From: an uncultured Amylibacter sp.
GTDB lineage: Bacteria > Pseudomonadota > Alphaproteobacteria > Rhodobacterales > Rhodobacteraceae
Assembly: GCA_959347345.1 (NCBI GenBank)
Contig: OY365738.1
Span: forward strand, 992,001 to 1,056,000
Direction: 5' to 3'
Length of the DNA stretch: 64,000 bases
Shown here one piece after another: positions 38,401-48,423 of the stretch (position 1 is the first letter of the stretch; the number at the start of each line of letters is the position of its first letter). Below the pieces are notes generated by a model. The model had not been told where the DNA came from. It worked only from the letters and a program-made list of their open reading frames with translations, and made no database searches. The translations under genes and the position numbers were made by a program.

Positions 38401-41188
38401 CACTGATAAACGCGCCAACCGCGCCCAATTCGCCTATCAGCCCCCTAACAACCCCTGTGCTGACGACGGAATCCAGATCCAAAGCAACAGTTCCCTGCAA
38501 AAGCCCCCCCGCATTAAAGGTGGTATCAATCGTGTAACGCGCCTTATTCTTAACCGTATTCTTAACGACAGTGCCACCAAAGGTTCTGTTGGTAAAATCA
38601 ACATCAAAGTTAATATCCAGCCTATCTCCAAAATGGGTTGTTGACCCAAGCACACCTGCCCAAATGGCGCGAACTGCCGCACCTTGAACGGGAGGGGTCA
38701 GCGGCGCACCCAAGTTCGTGCCAGAAAACAACGCGGCATAATAGCGAGTTTTATCCCGCCCTGCTATATCTTGCGGGGTAAATTGAAAAAACCCAACACC
38801 ACCCGCCGCTAATCCATAAAAATCGTTTCCTATTCCTAGTAAATAATAATCAATTTTCCTGCCTGTTTCATCACGCAAATTACCGATATCCAAACCATTA
38901 AATTGTCCAAGAAAAATCTTATTGCCCGTATCTGTTGCTTTTGCCCCCCTGTCTGGATGGATATCAAGGCTATGCGCCCAAAATGCCCCCGATACTTGCG
39001 TAATCAGCCATTCGCAAAGAGCCGCGTCTTTGCCTTCCTCGCTGGCGCAAAATTCCGCGCGATTTTTACGGGCATAGCTATAGGTTCCAAGATTACAAGA
39101 CTCTGCAAAAGGATCTTGAAGACACGTATCATCGGCACACAAGACGGAGGATACATTCGTACCTTTCGTACACCAATCCCTACGGGTTGCCCGCTGGATG
39201 ACATAATTACCGCACCCCCCTGCAAAAGGGTTAGCAATACACGGGTTATTCATAACAATTTCACCGCAGAGGGTATCGCTGGCATTACCGCCAAAGGCGC
39301 AAAAATCCCGCGTGAAATTATCACAAAGGGGGGCGGTCGCGTTTGCCTCGGTCATGCAAAAATCATAGCGATTGGTGCGTGCCTGTGCGTATTTATCAGC
39401 ACAAAATCCATAAGGATTTCTAATGCATGATCTGTGAAAATCCGCACCATCACATATTGGCAAATTAACATTATCGCCGATAATACAAAAATCTATACGT
39501 AGAGACCGCGCGGACTCCCAATCAGTGCCACAGGTGCCTATAAAAGGATTGCCAACACACCGATTGCCACGAACGGCACCCGCACAAAGGGACGAACTTG
39601 CATTGCCCCCATACTGGCAAAAATTATCAATAAAATGAAAGCAAGCATCTTCCTGCCACTTGGCACGGCCATAGCAATAATTATACCTTTGGGTTCGCGC
39701 AAAATCATAGTCAGCCCCGCAATCCGCGCCAAACGGATTGGCAACACAGGGATAGGCTAGGGTTGCACCACCGCATAGCCCCAGTGATACATTTCCACTA
39801 ATAATACAAAGGTTAATACGCGCCTTTCGCTCAAAGGCATATTCTCTGCCACAGCCCGCGCCAAACGGGTCATAATTACAAAAACTATCGTTGATGATTT
39901 TAGCACAGACAATTTTATCGGCGTTATTATTGGCATCGCAAAATTCTTTTAACTGGTCGGGCGGGCTGGCGGCAAACCCACCAGAATAGCCAAAATACGC
40001 ATCTTCACTACTGATAAACGCGCCGATTAAACCGCCATCACCTATCAACCCTGTCAGAATCCCCGGACTGTTCCTAGTACCATAGGTATAGGCGAAACTT
40101 CCAGTTATCACGCCATGGTCATTGAATGTACCGTTCACGACGTAGGTGCTAAAATAGCTGAACTTATCAACGGCATATATGCTTTTGTTCGCCAAATCAA
40201 TACTGACTTTAAACCTATTGGATTGCAGATAGGAAGAATATAACACCCCCCGCCACACAGCAATCGGGGCAGCCCCATCGGGCGAGGATTCTGGCACAGC
40301 CAAAGGTGCGCCCAAATCCGTGCCAGAGAGAATACCAGCATAGGCGCGAATGGTGTCATGAAAAGTGCTAAACTTAACTGATGAAAACCCAGAAACTCCG
40401 CCGTCTTTGGCGAAGGCCGCACCTCCCCCTCTTACTGAGTATTTATCAATAGCATCGTCATCACGGGCTATACCCACAGAGTCGCCAATATTCAGCCCGT
40501 TTGCCGTGATTTGCAGGAATTCGGAGCGGTTTTCATCCCCTGCGCGGGCTTTGCTTACATGGGTAAAGGGGGGTGTTTCAAAGGATTGCACCCAAGTGGC
40601 AAAGGTTGGACGCGATAGGATGGAGGCGCATATCGGGTTTTCGGCGTTGCTGTGTTTGGTGCAAAACGCCATGCGTTGCCTGCGATTATCGGCGTAGTCC
40701 GCCCCGCAATCTTTGCTGCTTGGGTCTAGGATACACGGGTCGCTTACGATAGCCCCACGGCATTGCGGTGCGGTTGCGTTATCGGCGGTCGCGCAGAACT
40801 CCGCACGAGTCTGGCGGGCGGTTTCATAAATAGCCCCGCAGTTCGGTGAAAAGGGGGTGGATTCGCAAGGGTGCAACGATAAGACAGTATCTTGGGGGGT
40901 GGGGTCTTGGGTTTCCAAAGTAACCCCCGTATTTATATTTGTGTTTATATTTTCACACCTGACATGCTCCGCATTTTCCGCCAAAGAGCAGAACGCCAAG
41001 CGGTATTTTTTAGCGTCATCAAATTCCGCACTATCACAAGCCGCATCAAACGGATTCGCCACGCAATCGGCGATATCCACACCTTGCACGGCAAAACCGC
41101 CCGTGCCAGAATCCGTACCAGCACCACATCCAGCCAGCGCAAACCCGCCAACCAGCAAAACCATCCATAGTTTGTTTATTATCTGCAT
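35495..41188 (-). CDS. Giant cysteine-repeat lipoprotein 5 (1897 residues, four domains)
   Basis: The largest protein of the array. The start at 41188 gives MQIINKLWMVLLVGGFALAG with lipidated Cys21 (LAGC). Upstream in-frame codons belong to the junction with the previous gene. The architecture is four blocks of cysteine modules plus beta-rich domain: modules 3, 6, 5 and 5, and domains at residues 192-409, 728-947, 1218-1425 and 1678-1897. Each domain ends with a GLIG..GA.GAF.S motif and (Y/F)SGGF or FAGGF. The N-terminal 190 residues are nearly identical to lipoproteins 3 and 4. The third block matches the end of lipoprotein 3, and the last domain matches lipoproteins 2 and 4. It starts 10 bp after the preceding gene. 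Confidence 0.84.
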   Translation of the reverse strand: MQIINKLWMVLLVGGFALAGCGAGTDSGTGGFAVQGVDIADCVANPFDAACDSAEFDDAKKYRLAFCSLAENAEHVRCENINTNINTGVTLETQDPTPQDTVLSLHPCESTPFSPNCGAIYETARQTRAEFCATADNATAPQCRGAIVSDPCILDPSSKDCGADYADNRRQRMAFCTKHSNAENPICASILSRPTFATWVQSFETPPFTHVSKARAGDENRSEFLQITANGLNIGDSVGIARDDDAIDKYSVRGGGAAFAKDGGVSGFSSVKFSTFHDTIRAYAGILSGTDLGAPLAVPESSPDGAAPIAVWRGVLYSSYLQSNRFKVSIDLANKSIYAVDKFSYFSTYVVNGTFNDHGVITGSFAYTYGTRNSPGILTGLIGDGGLIGAFISSEDAYFGYSGGFAASPPDQLKEFCDANNNADKIVCAKIINDSFCNYDPFGAGCGREYAFERKARINLCIISGNVSLGLCGGATLAYPCVANPFGADCGADYDFARTQRYNYCYGRAKWQEDACFHFIDNFCQYGGNASSSLCAGAVRGNRCVGNPFIGTCGTDWESARSLRIDFCIIGDNVNLPICDGADFHRSCIRNPYGFCADKYAQARTNRYDFCMTEANATAPLCDNFTRDFCAFGGNASDTLCGEIVMNNPCIANPFAGGCGNYVIQRATRRDWCTKGTNVSSVLCADDTCLQDPFAESCNLGTYSYARKNRAEFCASEEGKDAALCEWLITQVSGAFWAHSLDIHPDRGAKATDTGNKIFLGQFNGLDIGNLRDETGRKIDYYLLGIGNDFYGLAAGGVGFFQFTPQDIAGRDKTRYYAALFSGTNLGAPLTPPVQGAAVRAIWAGVLGSTTHFGDRLDINFDVDFTNRTFGGTVVKNTVKNKARYTIDTTFNAGGLLQGTVALDLDSVVSTGVVRGLIGELGAVGAFISDAGVAAGYSGGFIAEPPSKDYCWQKNHATMPACRAIVAQDACVGNPYGAKCGSDFDSARGYRTRFCLLPANLQTEFCTPAITDFCTRDGNATSDTCEAAVATTPCIGDPFDDACGYRFNTARDNRFAFCSIGDNVNLPICKSAYDDNHCLRFPYEDCYSHFDITRAERYDFCIIEANAGNPLCTDFAFKFCTDRNNVRLAFCAEAVANDSCLSNPFQSGCGNNYYTARLNRVAWCTQGTNATDALCAVNACARNPFGQGCRVYYKARINRLSFCTQAVNKNHTFCEVVLATPTSALWAHSLDTHPASAPSRADTGNKFLLGGENYLDAGDLFPDERFPEVWSSSSINVEGGFFTDGYGYFQYTPPDGETRYYAGLVSTAIGGALLELPAEGEALSAIWEGFFDSTYSGYKIPIEFDVNFADRTFVGNATKDTGRYTFDATFNVAGFLQGTVNLELDSVASAGVVTGLIGEGGAIGAFISNAGVAQGYSGGFLAEPETKFTCSFFDNALKPACRHIVAEDACVGNPYGAECGEDFKLERERRWSFCQKPANRQTEFCAPAIIAICTATPFASPCDARFDDLRRDFCRTDNNATSNTCTATVAKTPCIGNPFGVGCGSDFDTLRANRKAFCTPSVNLTNPICADFTSKFCGYGNNANHSYCDDAVAADPCVSLPFHYTCGAGYTKARELRIDWCARGANALDDVCASSACSINPFGQGCSLDAYASTRTERIGFCATAGNQNHSLCAEVNARVTSARWTRSLDTHPATVASVADTGNRFLLGTQDGLDVGDLRDTRRAPPIVHTLNLRNGAGGADLAGSKPSDSGNGVGFFQYTPADGATRYYAGLFSGVNLGAPLVKPDVELNAEVTWQGWLHATNMETPKPVSFRVDLFNRTLTVDHPPELDAYVFNAEFDAQGIITGSVRYFTRASETPGIVHGLIGQTGAIGVFVSDVVGSRYGFAGGFIARPPSE

Positions 41189-41215
41189 AATCCCACCACT
41201 ATTCGCTCGGCGGGC
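40590..41215 (-). repeat. Junction and N-terminal repeat, copy in lipoprotein 5
   Basis: About 600 bp spanning the last codons of the preceding gene (YAGGFIARPPSE-stop), the 10-bp gap, the signal peptide and the first three cysteine modules. It is nearly identical to 43520-44150 and clearly similar to 47840-48455. Boundaries are approximate. Confidence 0.8.
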
Positions 41216-44123
41216 GGGCGATAAACCCGCCAGCATAGCCGCGCCCACCGACTTCGTTACTGACAAACGCACCGATTGCGCCCGCCTCGCCTATCAAACC
41301 ATGGACTGTCCCATATCGGTCATTACGATTTATTGATTTTCTAAGATAGCCAGTGATAACACCTTGCGCATCAAAGTCAGTAGTGAATTCGTAAAGAACA
41401 TGTCCAACCACCTCAAAAGCATGAAAGCGTCTGGTAGAAAGATTAATATTAAAACTGATAGGTATCGGCGTTCGCAAACCTGTTTCATGAAGCCAGCCAT
41501 GCCAAACTATAAATCCATCTGGATTCACATCGGGATTAACCAGTGGCGCACCCAAATTCACGCCAGAAAACAACCCCGCGTAATAACGGGTCGTGCCATC
41601 CTGTGGCGTATATTGAAAAAAGCCAACACCATTGCTGCTATCACTGCTTGTACTGCCCGCCAAATTTTCACCGCCCGCACCATTACGCATGTTCAAAGTA
41701 TGCACAATCGGCGGCGCACCCGCATCATCGCGCAAATCACCGACATCCAGCCCGTCAAACGTTCCACGCAGAAATTTGCTCCATGTATCCGCAATCAAAG
41801 CGGCGGGCGGGAGCGGATAATCAAAGCCATTCACCCAACGCGCCGTGGTTACACGGGCATTAACCTCTGCACACAGGGCATGATTTTGATTAGCGGATGG
41901 TGTGCAAAAAGTAATACGCTCGGCGCGGGTAATACTATAATTCTTATGCATGCAACTGGCACCAAAAGGATTTTCAATACAAGTATTATTTGCACAAAGC
42001 GCGTCCTGTGCATTCGCACCCTTTGCACACCAGAAAACACGGTACCACTGGGCTTCGTTGTAACGCACACCGCAACCCAATTCAAAAGGCATTTTAATAC
42101 ACGGCTCTGCCGCGACAGCTTGGGCGCAAAAGGATTGTTTTGCATTGTCTTCAAAGATACACATAGTCAACGCGAAATCAGTGCAAAGCGGATTGGCGGT
42201 ATTCGCCGATTGCATGCAGAAGCCACGGAGATTGTCGCGCACGGTATCATAATCACGCCCACAGGTGCGGGTAAATGGTCTGCGCAAGCACAAAGTATTT
42301 TTAACCGCACCTGCGCAAGTATCGCTGATGGAGTTATTATCGCGTTGACAAAAAGCCGTACGCTCATCCCGCGTGGTATCAAACTGCGCCCCGCAATGGG
42401 AGGCAAAAGGGGTCGCCGTGCAACTGGCAGTAATCGCAGGTATGCAAATCGCGGATTCCACATTGGCGGGTTTAATACAAAACGCCGTACGACTGATACG
42501 AGCGGTGTCATAGTCATCGCAATCCTGCCCAAACGGATTGCCAATACAGGCATCAAACGCAATCACACCTGCGCATTTATCGCTGGCAACATTGGCATCA
42601 TGCATGCAATATCCAAGCCGTTCCACTCGATTATCATCAAACTGCATCCCGCAATGGGGGGCAAAGGGTTCATCATCACAAGCGGCATAAATCGCGGATT
42701 GGCAAAATTCTGAATCCACGTTCAAAGGCTGGATGCAAAAAACTATGCGATTGAGACGCGCGTTTTCATAATCATGAAAACACCCTATTAAAAAAGGGTC
42801 ATAAACACACCTATCGGCGGTAATGGCAATATAACAGGCAGGAGTGTTCGCGTTGCCATCGCGACTGCAAGCATCTTTTGATTTATTATGCGGACTGGCA
42901 ATAAACCCGCCAGCATGGCTCGTTGCATTGGTCTTAAACACAGCGATTGCGCCTGCCTCGCCTATCAAGCCCGTCATAACACCCGACTCGCTATTGCGAA
43001 CCCTTATCTTATAGCTGATAGTTCCCGCTATCACGCCGTGGTCATTGAAAGTGCCATTGATAGTATACGTGCTAAACCCATTGCTCGGGTTGGCAAAAAT
43101 ACTTTTATCCGCCAAATCAACGGTTAGGGAAAAATAATGGCTAGGGACATTCGCGCTTTGCAAAAGTGCCACCCAGATAGCCTGAGTCGGCGCACCCGCG
43201 TCGGGTTCGGGTAAGGGTGCACCCAAGTCCGTGCTGGATAAAATCCCAACATATTGACTGCCAATATCATCAAAGGTATATAGGGACTGAGTATTTACAA
43301 AGCCGTTTGTCCCTTGTTTATTGATAAGCCTGAGCGTGGCTGTCCTTGTCGGATACTTTGAAATATTATTAAAATCATAATGCTCTATTTCCATAATATC
43401 CCCCAAATCCAGCCCGTTTGCCGATGCTTGCAGGATTTCCGCGTATTCTTTAGTATCGCTGCGGCGTTGGTCGCTTGCGCTGGTGAATAGCGGTGTTTGG
43501 AAGGATTGCACCCAAGCGGCGTAGGTTGGGCGTGATAGGATAGGGGTGCATATCGGGTTTTGGGCGTTGCTGTGTTTGGTGCAAAACGCCAAGCGTTGCT
43601 TGCGGTTATCGGCATAATCGCCCCCGCAATCAGGGCGGTTTGGGTCTAGGATACATGGGTCGCTTACGATAGCCCCACGGCATTGCGGTGTGGTTGCATT
43701 ATCGGCGGTCGCGCAAAACTCGGCACGGGTCTGGCGGGCGGTTTCATAAATGGCACCGCAATTCGGTGAAAAGGGGGTGGATTCGCAAGGGTGCAAAGAT
43801 AAGACAGTATCTTGGGGGGCGGTATTTTGGGTTTCCAAAGTAACCCCCGTATTTATATTTGTGTTTATATTTGTGTTTATATTCGCACACCTGACATGCC
43901 CCGTGTTTTGCTCCAAAGAGCAAAACGCCAAGCGATATTGTTTCGCGTCATCAAATTCGGCACTATCGCAATTCGCATCAAACGGATTCGCCACGCAATC
44001 GGCGATATCAACAAAGCCCGAGGCAAAATCCCCTGCCCCAGCACCCTCCGCACCAGCACCACACCCAGCCAGCGCAAACCCGCCCGCCAGCAAAACCATC
44101 CATAGTTTGTTTATTATCTGCAT
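41199..44123 (-). CDS. Cysteine-repeat lipoprotein 4 (974 residues, two domains)
   Basis: A lipoprotein with signal MQIINKLWMVLLAGGFALAG and lipidated Cys21. Three cysteine modules (CVANPF, CESTPF, CILDPN) precede a first beta-rich domain at residues 198-412, seven modules follow, and a second domain occupies 752-974, ending GYAGGFIARPPSE. A tandem NINT repeat occurs near residues 81-92 (three units, against two in lipoprotein 5), encoded by 12-bp repeats. The first domain ends AVFKTNATSHAGGF, a shortened version also seen in lipoprotein 3. The gene is separated by 10 bp from both neighbours, so the operon is tightly packed. Function unknown; surface exposure is likely. Confidence 0.83.
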   Translation of the reverse strand: MQIINKLWMVLLAGGFALAGCGAGAEGAGAGDFASGFVDIADCVANPFDANCDSAEFDDAKQYRLAFCSLEQNTGHVRCANINTNINTNINTGVTLETQNTAPQDTVLSLHPCESTPFSPNCGAIYETARQTRAEFCATADNATTPQCRGAIVSDPCILDPNRPDCGGDYADNRKQRLAFCTKHSNAQNPICTPILSRPTYAAWVQSFQTPLFTSASDQRRSDTKEYAEILQASANGLDLGDIMEIEHYDFNNISKYPTRTATLRLINKQGTNGFVNTQSLYTFDDIGSQYVGILSSTDLGAPLPEPDAGAPTQAIWVALLQSANVPSHYFSLTVDLADKSIFANPSNGFSTYTINGTFNDHGVIAGTISYKIRVRNSESGVMTGLIGEAGAIAVFKTNATSHAGGFIASPHNKSKDACSRDGNANTPACYIAITADRCVYDPFLIGCFHDYENARLNRIVFCIQPLNVDSEFCQSAIYAACDDEPFAPHCGMQFDDNRVERLGYCMHDANVASDKCAGVIAFDACIGNPFGQDCDDYDTARISRTAFCIKPANVESAICIPAITASCTATPFASHCGAQFDTTRDERTAFCQRDNNSISDTCAGAVKNTLCLRRPFTRTCGRDYDTVRDNLRGFCMQSANTANPLCTDFALTMCIFEDNAKQSFCAQAVAAEPCIKMPFELGCGVRYNEAQWYRVFWCAKGANAQDALCANNTCIENPFGASCMHKNYSITRAERITFCTPSANQNHALCAEVNARVTTARWVNGFDYPLPPAALIADTWSKFLRGTFDGLDVGDLRDDAGAPPIVHTLNMRNGAGGENLAGSTSSDSSNGVGFFQYTPQDGTTRYYAGLFSGVNLGAPLVNPDVNPDGFIVWHGWLHETGLRTPIPISFNINLSTRRFHAFEVVGHVLYEFTTDFDAQGVITGYLRKSINRNDRYGTVHGLIGEAGAIGAFVSNEVGGRGYAGGFIARPPSE

Positions 44124-44150
44124 AATCCCACCACTATTCGCTCGGCGGGG
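43520..44150 (-). repeat. Junction and N-terminal repeat, copy in lipoprotein 4
   Basis: Second copy of the about 600-bp junction/N-terminal block, offset 2935 bp from the copy in lipoprotein 5. It differs by one extra 12-bp unit (GTGTTTATATTT on the plus strand). Confidence 0.8.
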
Positions 44151-47100
44151 TGACGATAAACCCGCCCGAATAGCCCTGCGCCACACCCGCATCGCTGATA
44201 AACGCGCCGATTGCACCCGCATCGCCTATCAGCCCTGTCACGACTCCTGCACTGGTGACGGAATCCAGCTCTAAACCAATCGTTCCGCTCAAAAACCCCG
44301 TCGCATTAAAGGTGGTATCAATCGTGTAACGCGCCGTATCCTTTGTCGCATTACCAACAAACGTTCTGTTGGCAAAATTGACATCAAATGCAATCGGGAT
44401 CTTACGCCCCGAATAAGTTGAATCAAAATATCCTGACCAAGTCGCGCTGGGTGCCGCACCCTCGGCAGGCAATTTTAACGGCGCACCCGCCTCGGCAGTC
44501 AATAATAACCCCGCGTAATAACGCGTTTCGCCATCAGGCGGGGTATATTGAAAATACCCATAACCATCTGTTAAAAATCCTCCTGGCACGTCAATAGTGC
44601 TACTAGGCCAAACTTTCGGTAATCTTTCACCGGGAAACAAATCACCCGTATCCAAATAGAGTTCTCCGCCAAGCAAAAATTTATTGCCTGTATCGGCTCT
44701 GCTGGGTGCCGATGCTGGATAGGTATCAAGGCTCTGCGCCCAAAGTGCCACTTTGGGGGTGGCAAGTATCTCTGCGCAAAGCGTGTGGTTTTTATTGGTC
44801 GCCTGCGTACAAAAGTTCATGCGATTTAGACGCGCGGTATAGTAGTATGTACAGCCCTGCCCAAACGGATTTCGCAGACAGGCATCAGCAGCACACACCA
44901 CATCACTCGCATTCGTGCCTTGGGCGCACCAAGCAGCACGATTATCCCGTGCGGTTCGATAACGAAAACCACAGCTCGATTGAAAAGGGTCGCGGAGGCA
45001 AGCGTCATTCGCAACAGCTTGGGCGCAAAAGGCAAGGCTTGCATTATTCCCAGCAGCACAAAATCTGAACGTAAAATCAGTGCAAAGGGGATTATCCACG
45101 TTCGCCGCAATCATGCAAAAATCGCCCCAATTGGCACGGATGATGGCAAAATGGCCATAACAATCTCCATAGGGGAATCTAAGGCAATAATTATCGTCAA
45201 CCGCAGATTTACATATTGGCAGATTAACATTATCACCGATAGAGCAAAAGGCAAGGCGGTTATCACGTGCGGTTTCAAACCGATAGCCACAGGTATCACC
45301 AAAAGGGTCACCAATACACGGAGTCTCTGCCACGATAGCACGGCATCTGAATTTGGCAGCGTTGCCATCACGCATGCAAAACTCTTTACTGGCAGAGACG
45401 GCGACAAACCCGCCCGCATAACCATCTCCCTCAATTCCATCACTGATAAACGCGCCAACCGCACCCTGCGCGCCTATCAATCCTGTAACACGCCCTGTTC
45501 TGTCAGCAGAATCGCGAGCCAAAACGATTGAACCTTGTATCACACCCGTTGCATTAAAGGTGCTATCAATCGTGTAACGCTTGGTGCTCCCCGTAGTGCC
45601 ACCAAAGGTTTTATTAACAAAATCAATATCAAATTCAATATCCAAAGGCGATTGCAAATTGGTTGCCCCAAGCAAACCTGCCCAAGTGGCGCGAACCTCA
45701 CCGCCCTCTGCTGGCACACCGAACGGCACTCCCAAATCCGTATTAGACAGCAACCCTGCATAATAGCGGGGTGGGTGATCCTCTGCTGTATAGTCTGGTG
45801 TGTATTGTGGTGTATATTGGAAATAACCAACACCATCATCCGCATCCCCGCCCAAATTGGCATTTCCTGCCCCATGGGCAAGGTTTAATGTATAGCTTGT
45901 CGGGGGTCTATCTGATTCATCCGCCGCATCCCCCGTACTTATATGATAGCGAAAGCCTCGCAAAAATGTGCCGATTCCATCCTTCGCCTGTGGTATTTTT
46001 CCTGGCAGGAAACGAAAGCTCTTCGCCCAAACCACCGCCGTTGCTTGTGCATATAACTTTGTGCAGAGTGCGTGGTCGCGGTTCGCATCTTGCAGGCAAA
46101 AATCAATACGATTGTCCCGTGCTTGCGTATAACTGCCAAACACACAGGATTTTGTAAAAGGGTCTTGAATACACCGCCCAGTGGCGCAGAGCGGGTGATT
46201 CGCGTTTGTGCCAATGGTACACCAGTTAATACGGCTGGAACGGGCGTTTAGATAATCCGCCCCGCATCCATCCCCAAAAGGGTCTTCAATACACGGATTT
46301 GCCGTGATAGTATCGGCGCAGAGGCTATCCCCCGCATTACCGCCAAAACCACAATATAGGAGGGTGAAATTATTGCACAGAGGATTGCCCGCGTTCGCCT
46401 CAATAGTGCAAAAATCATAGCGTTCGGTGCGGGCGGACGCAAAATTCTTACCACAATATCCGTAGGGATTTATCAGGCAACCACCATTTATATCCGCCGT
46501 TTCACATAGGGGCAGATTAGCATTATCACCGATAGAGCAAAACGCTAAACGCCCCGCACGGTCGGGTTTGAACGAAATGCCGCAGGTAGATGCAAAAGGG
46601 TTGCCAATACAGGGGTTGGCGGTGATGGTCTCTTCACAAATCGCTTGGCTGGCATTGCCCTCTTGCCGACAAAACCCGCCAAAGAATATACGGCAAACCT
46701 CTTCATCTTTATTGGCGGGGATGGCGCAAAAGTCATACCTTTGGATACGTACGGTGTCATAATTAGACGAGCAATCACTGCCAAATACATTCGTGCCATA
46801 GGGATTGACAGTACAAGGAGAATCGCGCGCTACATCGGCGCAATCGGCGCGGATTATATTGCCCTTATACCCGCAAAAATCCTCTGGAAAATCATCGCAA
46901 GTATCCGACCCCGAACCGTTCGGGGTGTGGCAATAATCATATCGCTGAATTCGCACGATGTCATAGTCGTCCCCGCACTCCACGTCATAGGGATCCCTAA
47001 TACAGGGATGGGCTGCAACTGCGCCATAGCATATCGGCGTATCGTTATTTTCACCGAGAACACAAAAAGCAAGACGGTTATTACGGGCGGTTTCAAACTC

Positions 47101-48423
47101 ACTGCCACAATTCGCGCCAAAAGGGTCAAAGATACAAGGTTGATATTCTTCGGTAAAACTACAGACAGTTTTACCTGCGTTGCCGTCACGGGTGCAGAAC
47201 TCTTTGATTTGGTCAAGAGGATTGGCGACAAACCCGCCCGCATAAGGGGTGTGCGGGGTTGCATCGCTCTTAAACACGGCAACCGCGCCCTTTTCACCTA
47301 TTAACCCTGTAAGAACCCCCGTGATGATATTGTACTTGGTATAGGTAATATTTCCCTCTATCACGCCGCGGTCATTGAATATACCTTGCAGGTTATATCT
47401 GTGACGATAGCCAAGGTCAGCACTGGCAGAAATGCTTTTGTTTGCCAGATCAACATTCAGCCTAAAGTTAAATCTTTGAACCCGGTCAAATAGTATCTTG
47501 CCAAGCCAAACGGCATCTGTCGGCGCACCGATAGCGGGGGCAGGCAAGGGCGCACCCAAGTCCGTGCCAGAGAAAATACCAACATAGCGGTGGAAGATTT
47601 CCTCAGTATCAAAAGCCTGTAAATAGGTTTTTAAAAAACCATCTGCCCCGCCATCCTTGGCAAGCACCAGCGCAGAGGTACGTGGGTCGCCTGCCTCAAT
47701 ATAACTATAGCCATTGTACACTTTCATAACATCCCCGATATCCAGCCCGTCTGCCGTGCCTTGCAGGAATTCGGCGTAGTATTCGCCCTGTGCGCGGGTT
47801 TTGTTTGCGCGGGTGTTAAGCGGGGTTTGGAAGGAATGTAGCCAAGTGGCAAAGGTTGGACGCGATAGGATAGGTGCGCATATCGGGTTTTGGGTGTTGG
47901 CGCGGATGGCGCAAAACGCCACGCGTTGCTTGCGGTTATCGGTGTAGGTTGCCCCGCAATCCTTGCCGTGGGGGTCTAGGATGCATGGGTCGCTTACGAT
48001 AGCTCCACGGCATTGGGGTGCGGTCGCGTTGCCTGCCTGCCCGCAAAAATCCGCACGGGTCTGGCGGGCGGTTTCATAAATGGCACCGCAGTTCGGTGAA
48101 AAGGGGGTGGATTCGCAAGGGTGCAACGCGGGGGCGGGTTCTTGGGACGGGGTTTCCAAAGCAACCTCCGTATTTGCACCCAAATCCGCACCCAAATCCA
48201 CACATCTTTCATGCCCCGCATTTTCCGCCAAAGAGCAGAACGCCAAACGATATTGTTTCGCGTCATCAAACTCCGCACCATCGCAGATTGCATCAAACGG
48301 ATTCGCCACGCAATCGGCGATATCCACGCTATGCACGGCAAAGCCCCCTTCCCCCACGCCACACCCAGCCAGCGCAAACGCACCCGCCAACATAACCGCC
48401 CATAGTTTGTTTATTATCTGCAT
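44134..48423 (-). CDS. Giant cysteine-repeat lipoprotein 3 (1429 residues, three domains)
   Basis: Signal MQIINKLWAVMLAGAFALAG with lipidated Cys21. The order is three cysteine modules, domain 190-403, seven modules, domain 792-1010, four modules, domain 1222-1429. A typical module is CIGNPFASTCG, then a Y/F-x3-R-x2-R-x2-FC helix-like stretch, then NA-x4-C. Residues about 1036-1425 are nearly the same as 1034-1421 of lipoprotein 5, including at DNA level, which points to recent block duplication or gene conversion. The protein is acidic, glycine-rich in the domains, and has about four cysteines per module. Many disulfides are expected, requiring a periplasmic Dsb system. Confidence 0.84.
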   Translation of the reverse strand: MQIINKLWAVMLAGAFALAGCGVGEGGFAVHSVDIADCVANPFDAICDGAEFDDAKQYRLAFCSLAENAGHERCVDLGADLGANTEVALETPSQEPAPALHPCESTPFSPNCGAIYETARQTRADFCGQAGNATAPQCRGAIVSDPCILDPHGKDCGATYTDNRKQRVAFCAIRANTQNPICAPILSRPTFATWLHSFQTPLNTRANKTRAQGEYYAEFLQGTADGLDIGDVMKVYNGYSYIEAGDPRTSALVLAKDGGADGFLKTYLQAFDTEEIFHRYVGIFSGTDLGAPLPAPAIGAPTDAVWLGKILFDRVQRFNFRLNVDLANKSISASADLGYRHRYNLQGIFNDRGVIEGNITYTKYNIITGVLTGLIGEKGAVAVFKSDATPHTPYAGGFVANPLDQIKEFCTRDGNAGKTVCSFTEEYQPCIFDPFGANCGSEFETARNNRLAFCVLGENNDTPICYGAVAAHPCIRDPYDVECGDDYDIVRIQRYDYCHTPNGSGSDTCDDFPEDFCGYKGNIIRADCADVARDSPCTVNPYGTNVFGSDCSSNYDTVRIQRYDFCAIPANKDEEVCRIFFGGFCRQEGNASQAICEETITANPCIGNPFASTCGISFKPDRAGRLAFCSIGDNANLPLCETADINGGCLINPYGYCGKNFASARTERYDFCTIEANAGNPLCNNFTLLYCGFGGNAGDSLCADTITANPCIEDPFGDGCGADYLNARSSRINWCTIGTNANHPLCATGRCIQDPFTKSCVFGSYTQARDNRIDFCLQDANRDHALCTKLYAQATAVVWAKSFRFLPGKIPQAKDGIGTFLRGFRYHISTGDAADESDRPPTSYTLNLAHGAGNANLGGDADDGVGYFQYTPQYTPDYTAEDHPPRYYAGLLSNTDLGVPFGVPAEGGEVRATWAGLLGATNLQSPLDIEFDIDFVNKTFGGTTGSTKRYTIDSTFNATGVIQGSIVLARDSADRTGRVTGLIGAQGAVGAFISDGIEGDGYAGGFVAVSASKEFCMRDGNAAKFRCRAIVAETPCIGDPFGDTCGYRFETARDNRLAFCSIGDNVNLPICKSAVDDNYCLRFPYGDCYGHFAIIRANWGDFCMIAANVDNPLCTDFTFRFCAAGNNASLAFCAQAVANDACLRDPFQSSCGFRYRTARDNRAAWCAQGTNASDVVCAADACLRNPFGQGCTYYYTARLNRMNFCTQATNKNHTLCAEILATPKVALWAQSLDTYPASAPSRADTGNKFLLGGELYLDTGDLFPGERLPKVWPSSTIDVPGGFLTDGYGYFQYTPPDGETRYYAGLLLTAEAGAPLKLPAEGAAPSATWSGYFDSTYSGRKIPIAFDVNFANRTFVGNATKDTARYTIDTTFNATGFLSGTIGLELDSVTSAGVVTGLIGDAGAIGAFISDAGVAQGYSGGFIVTPPSE

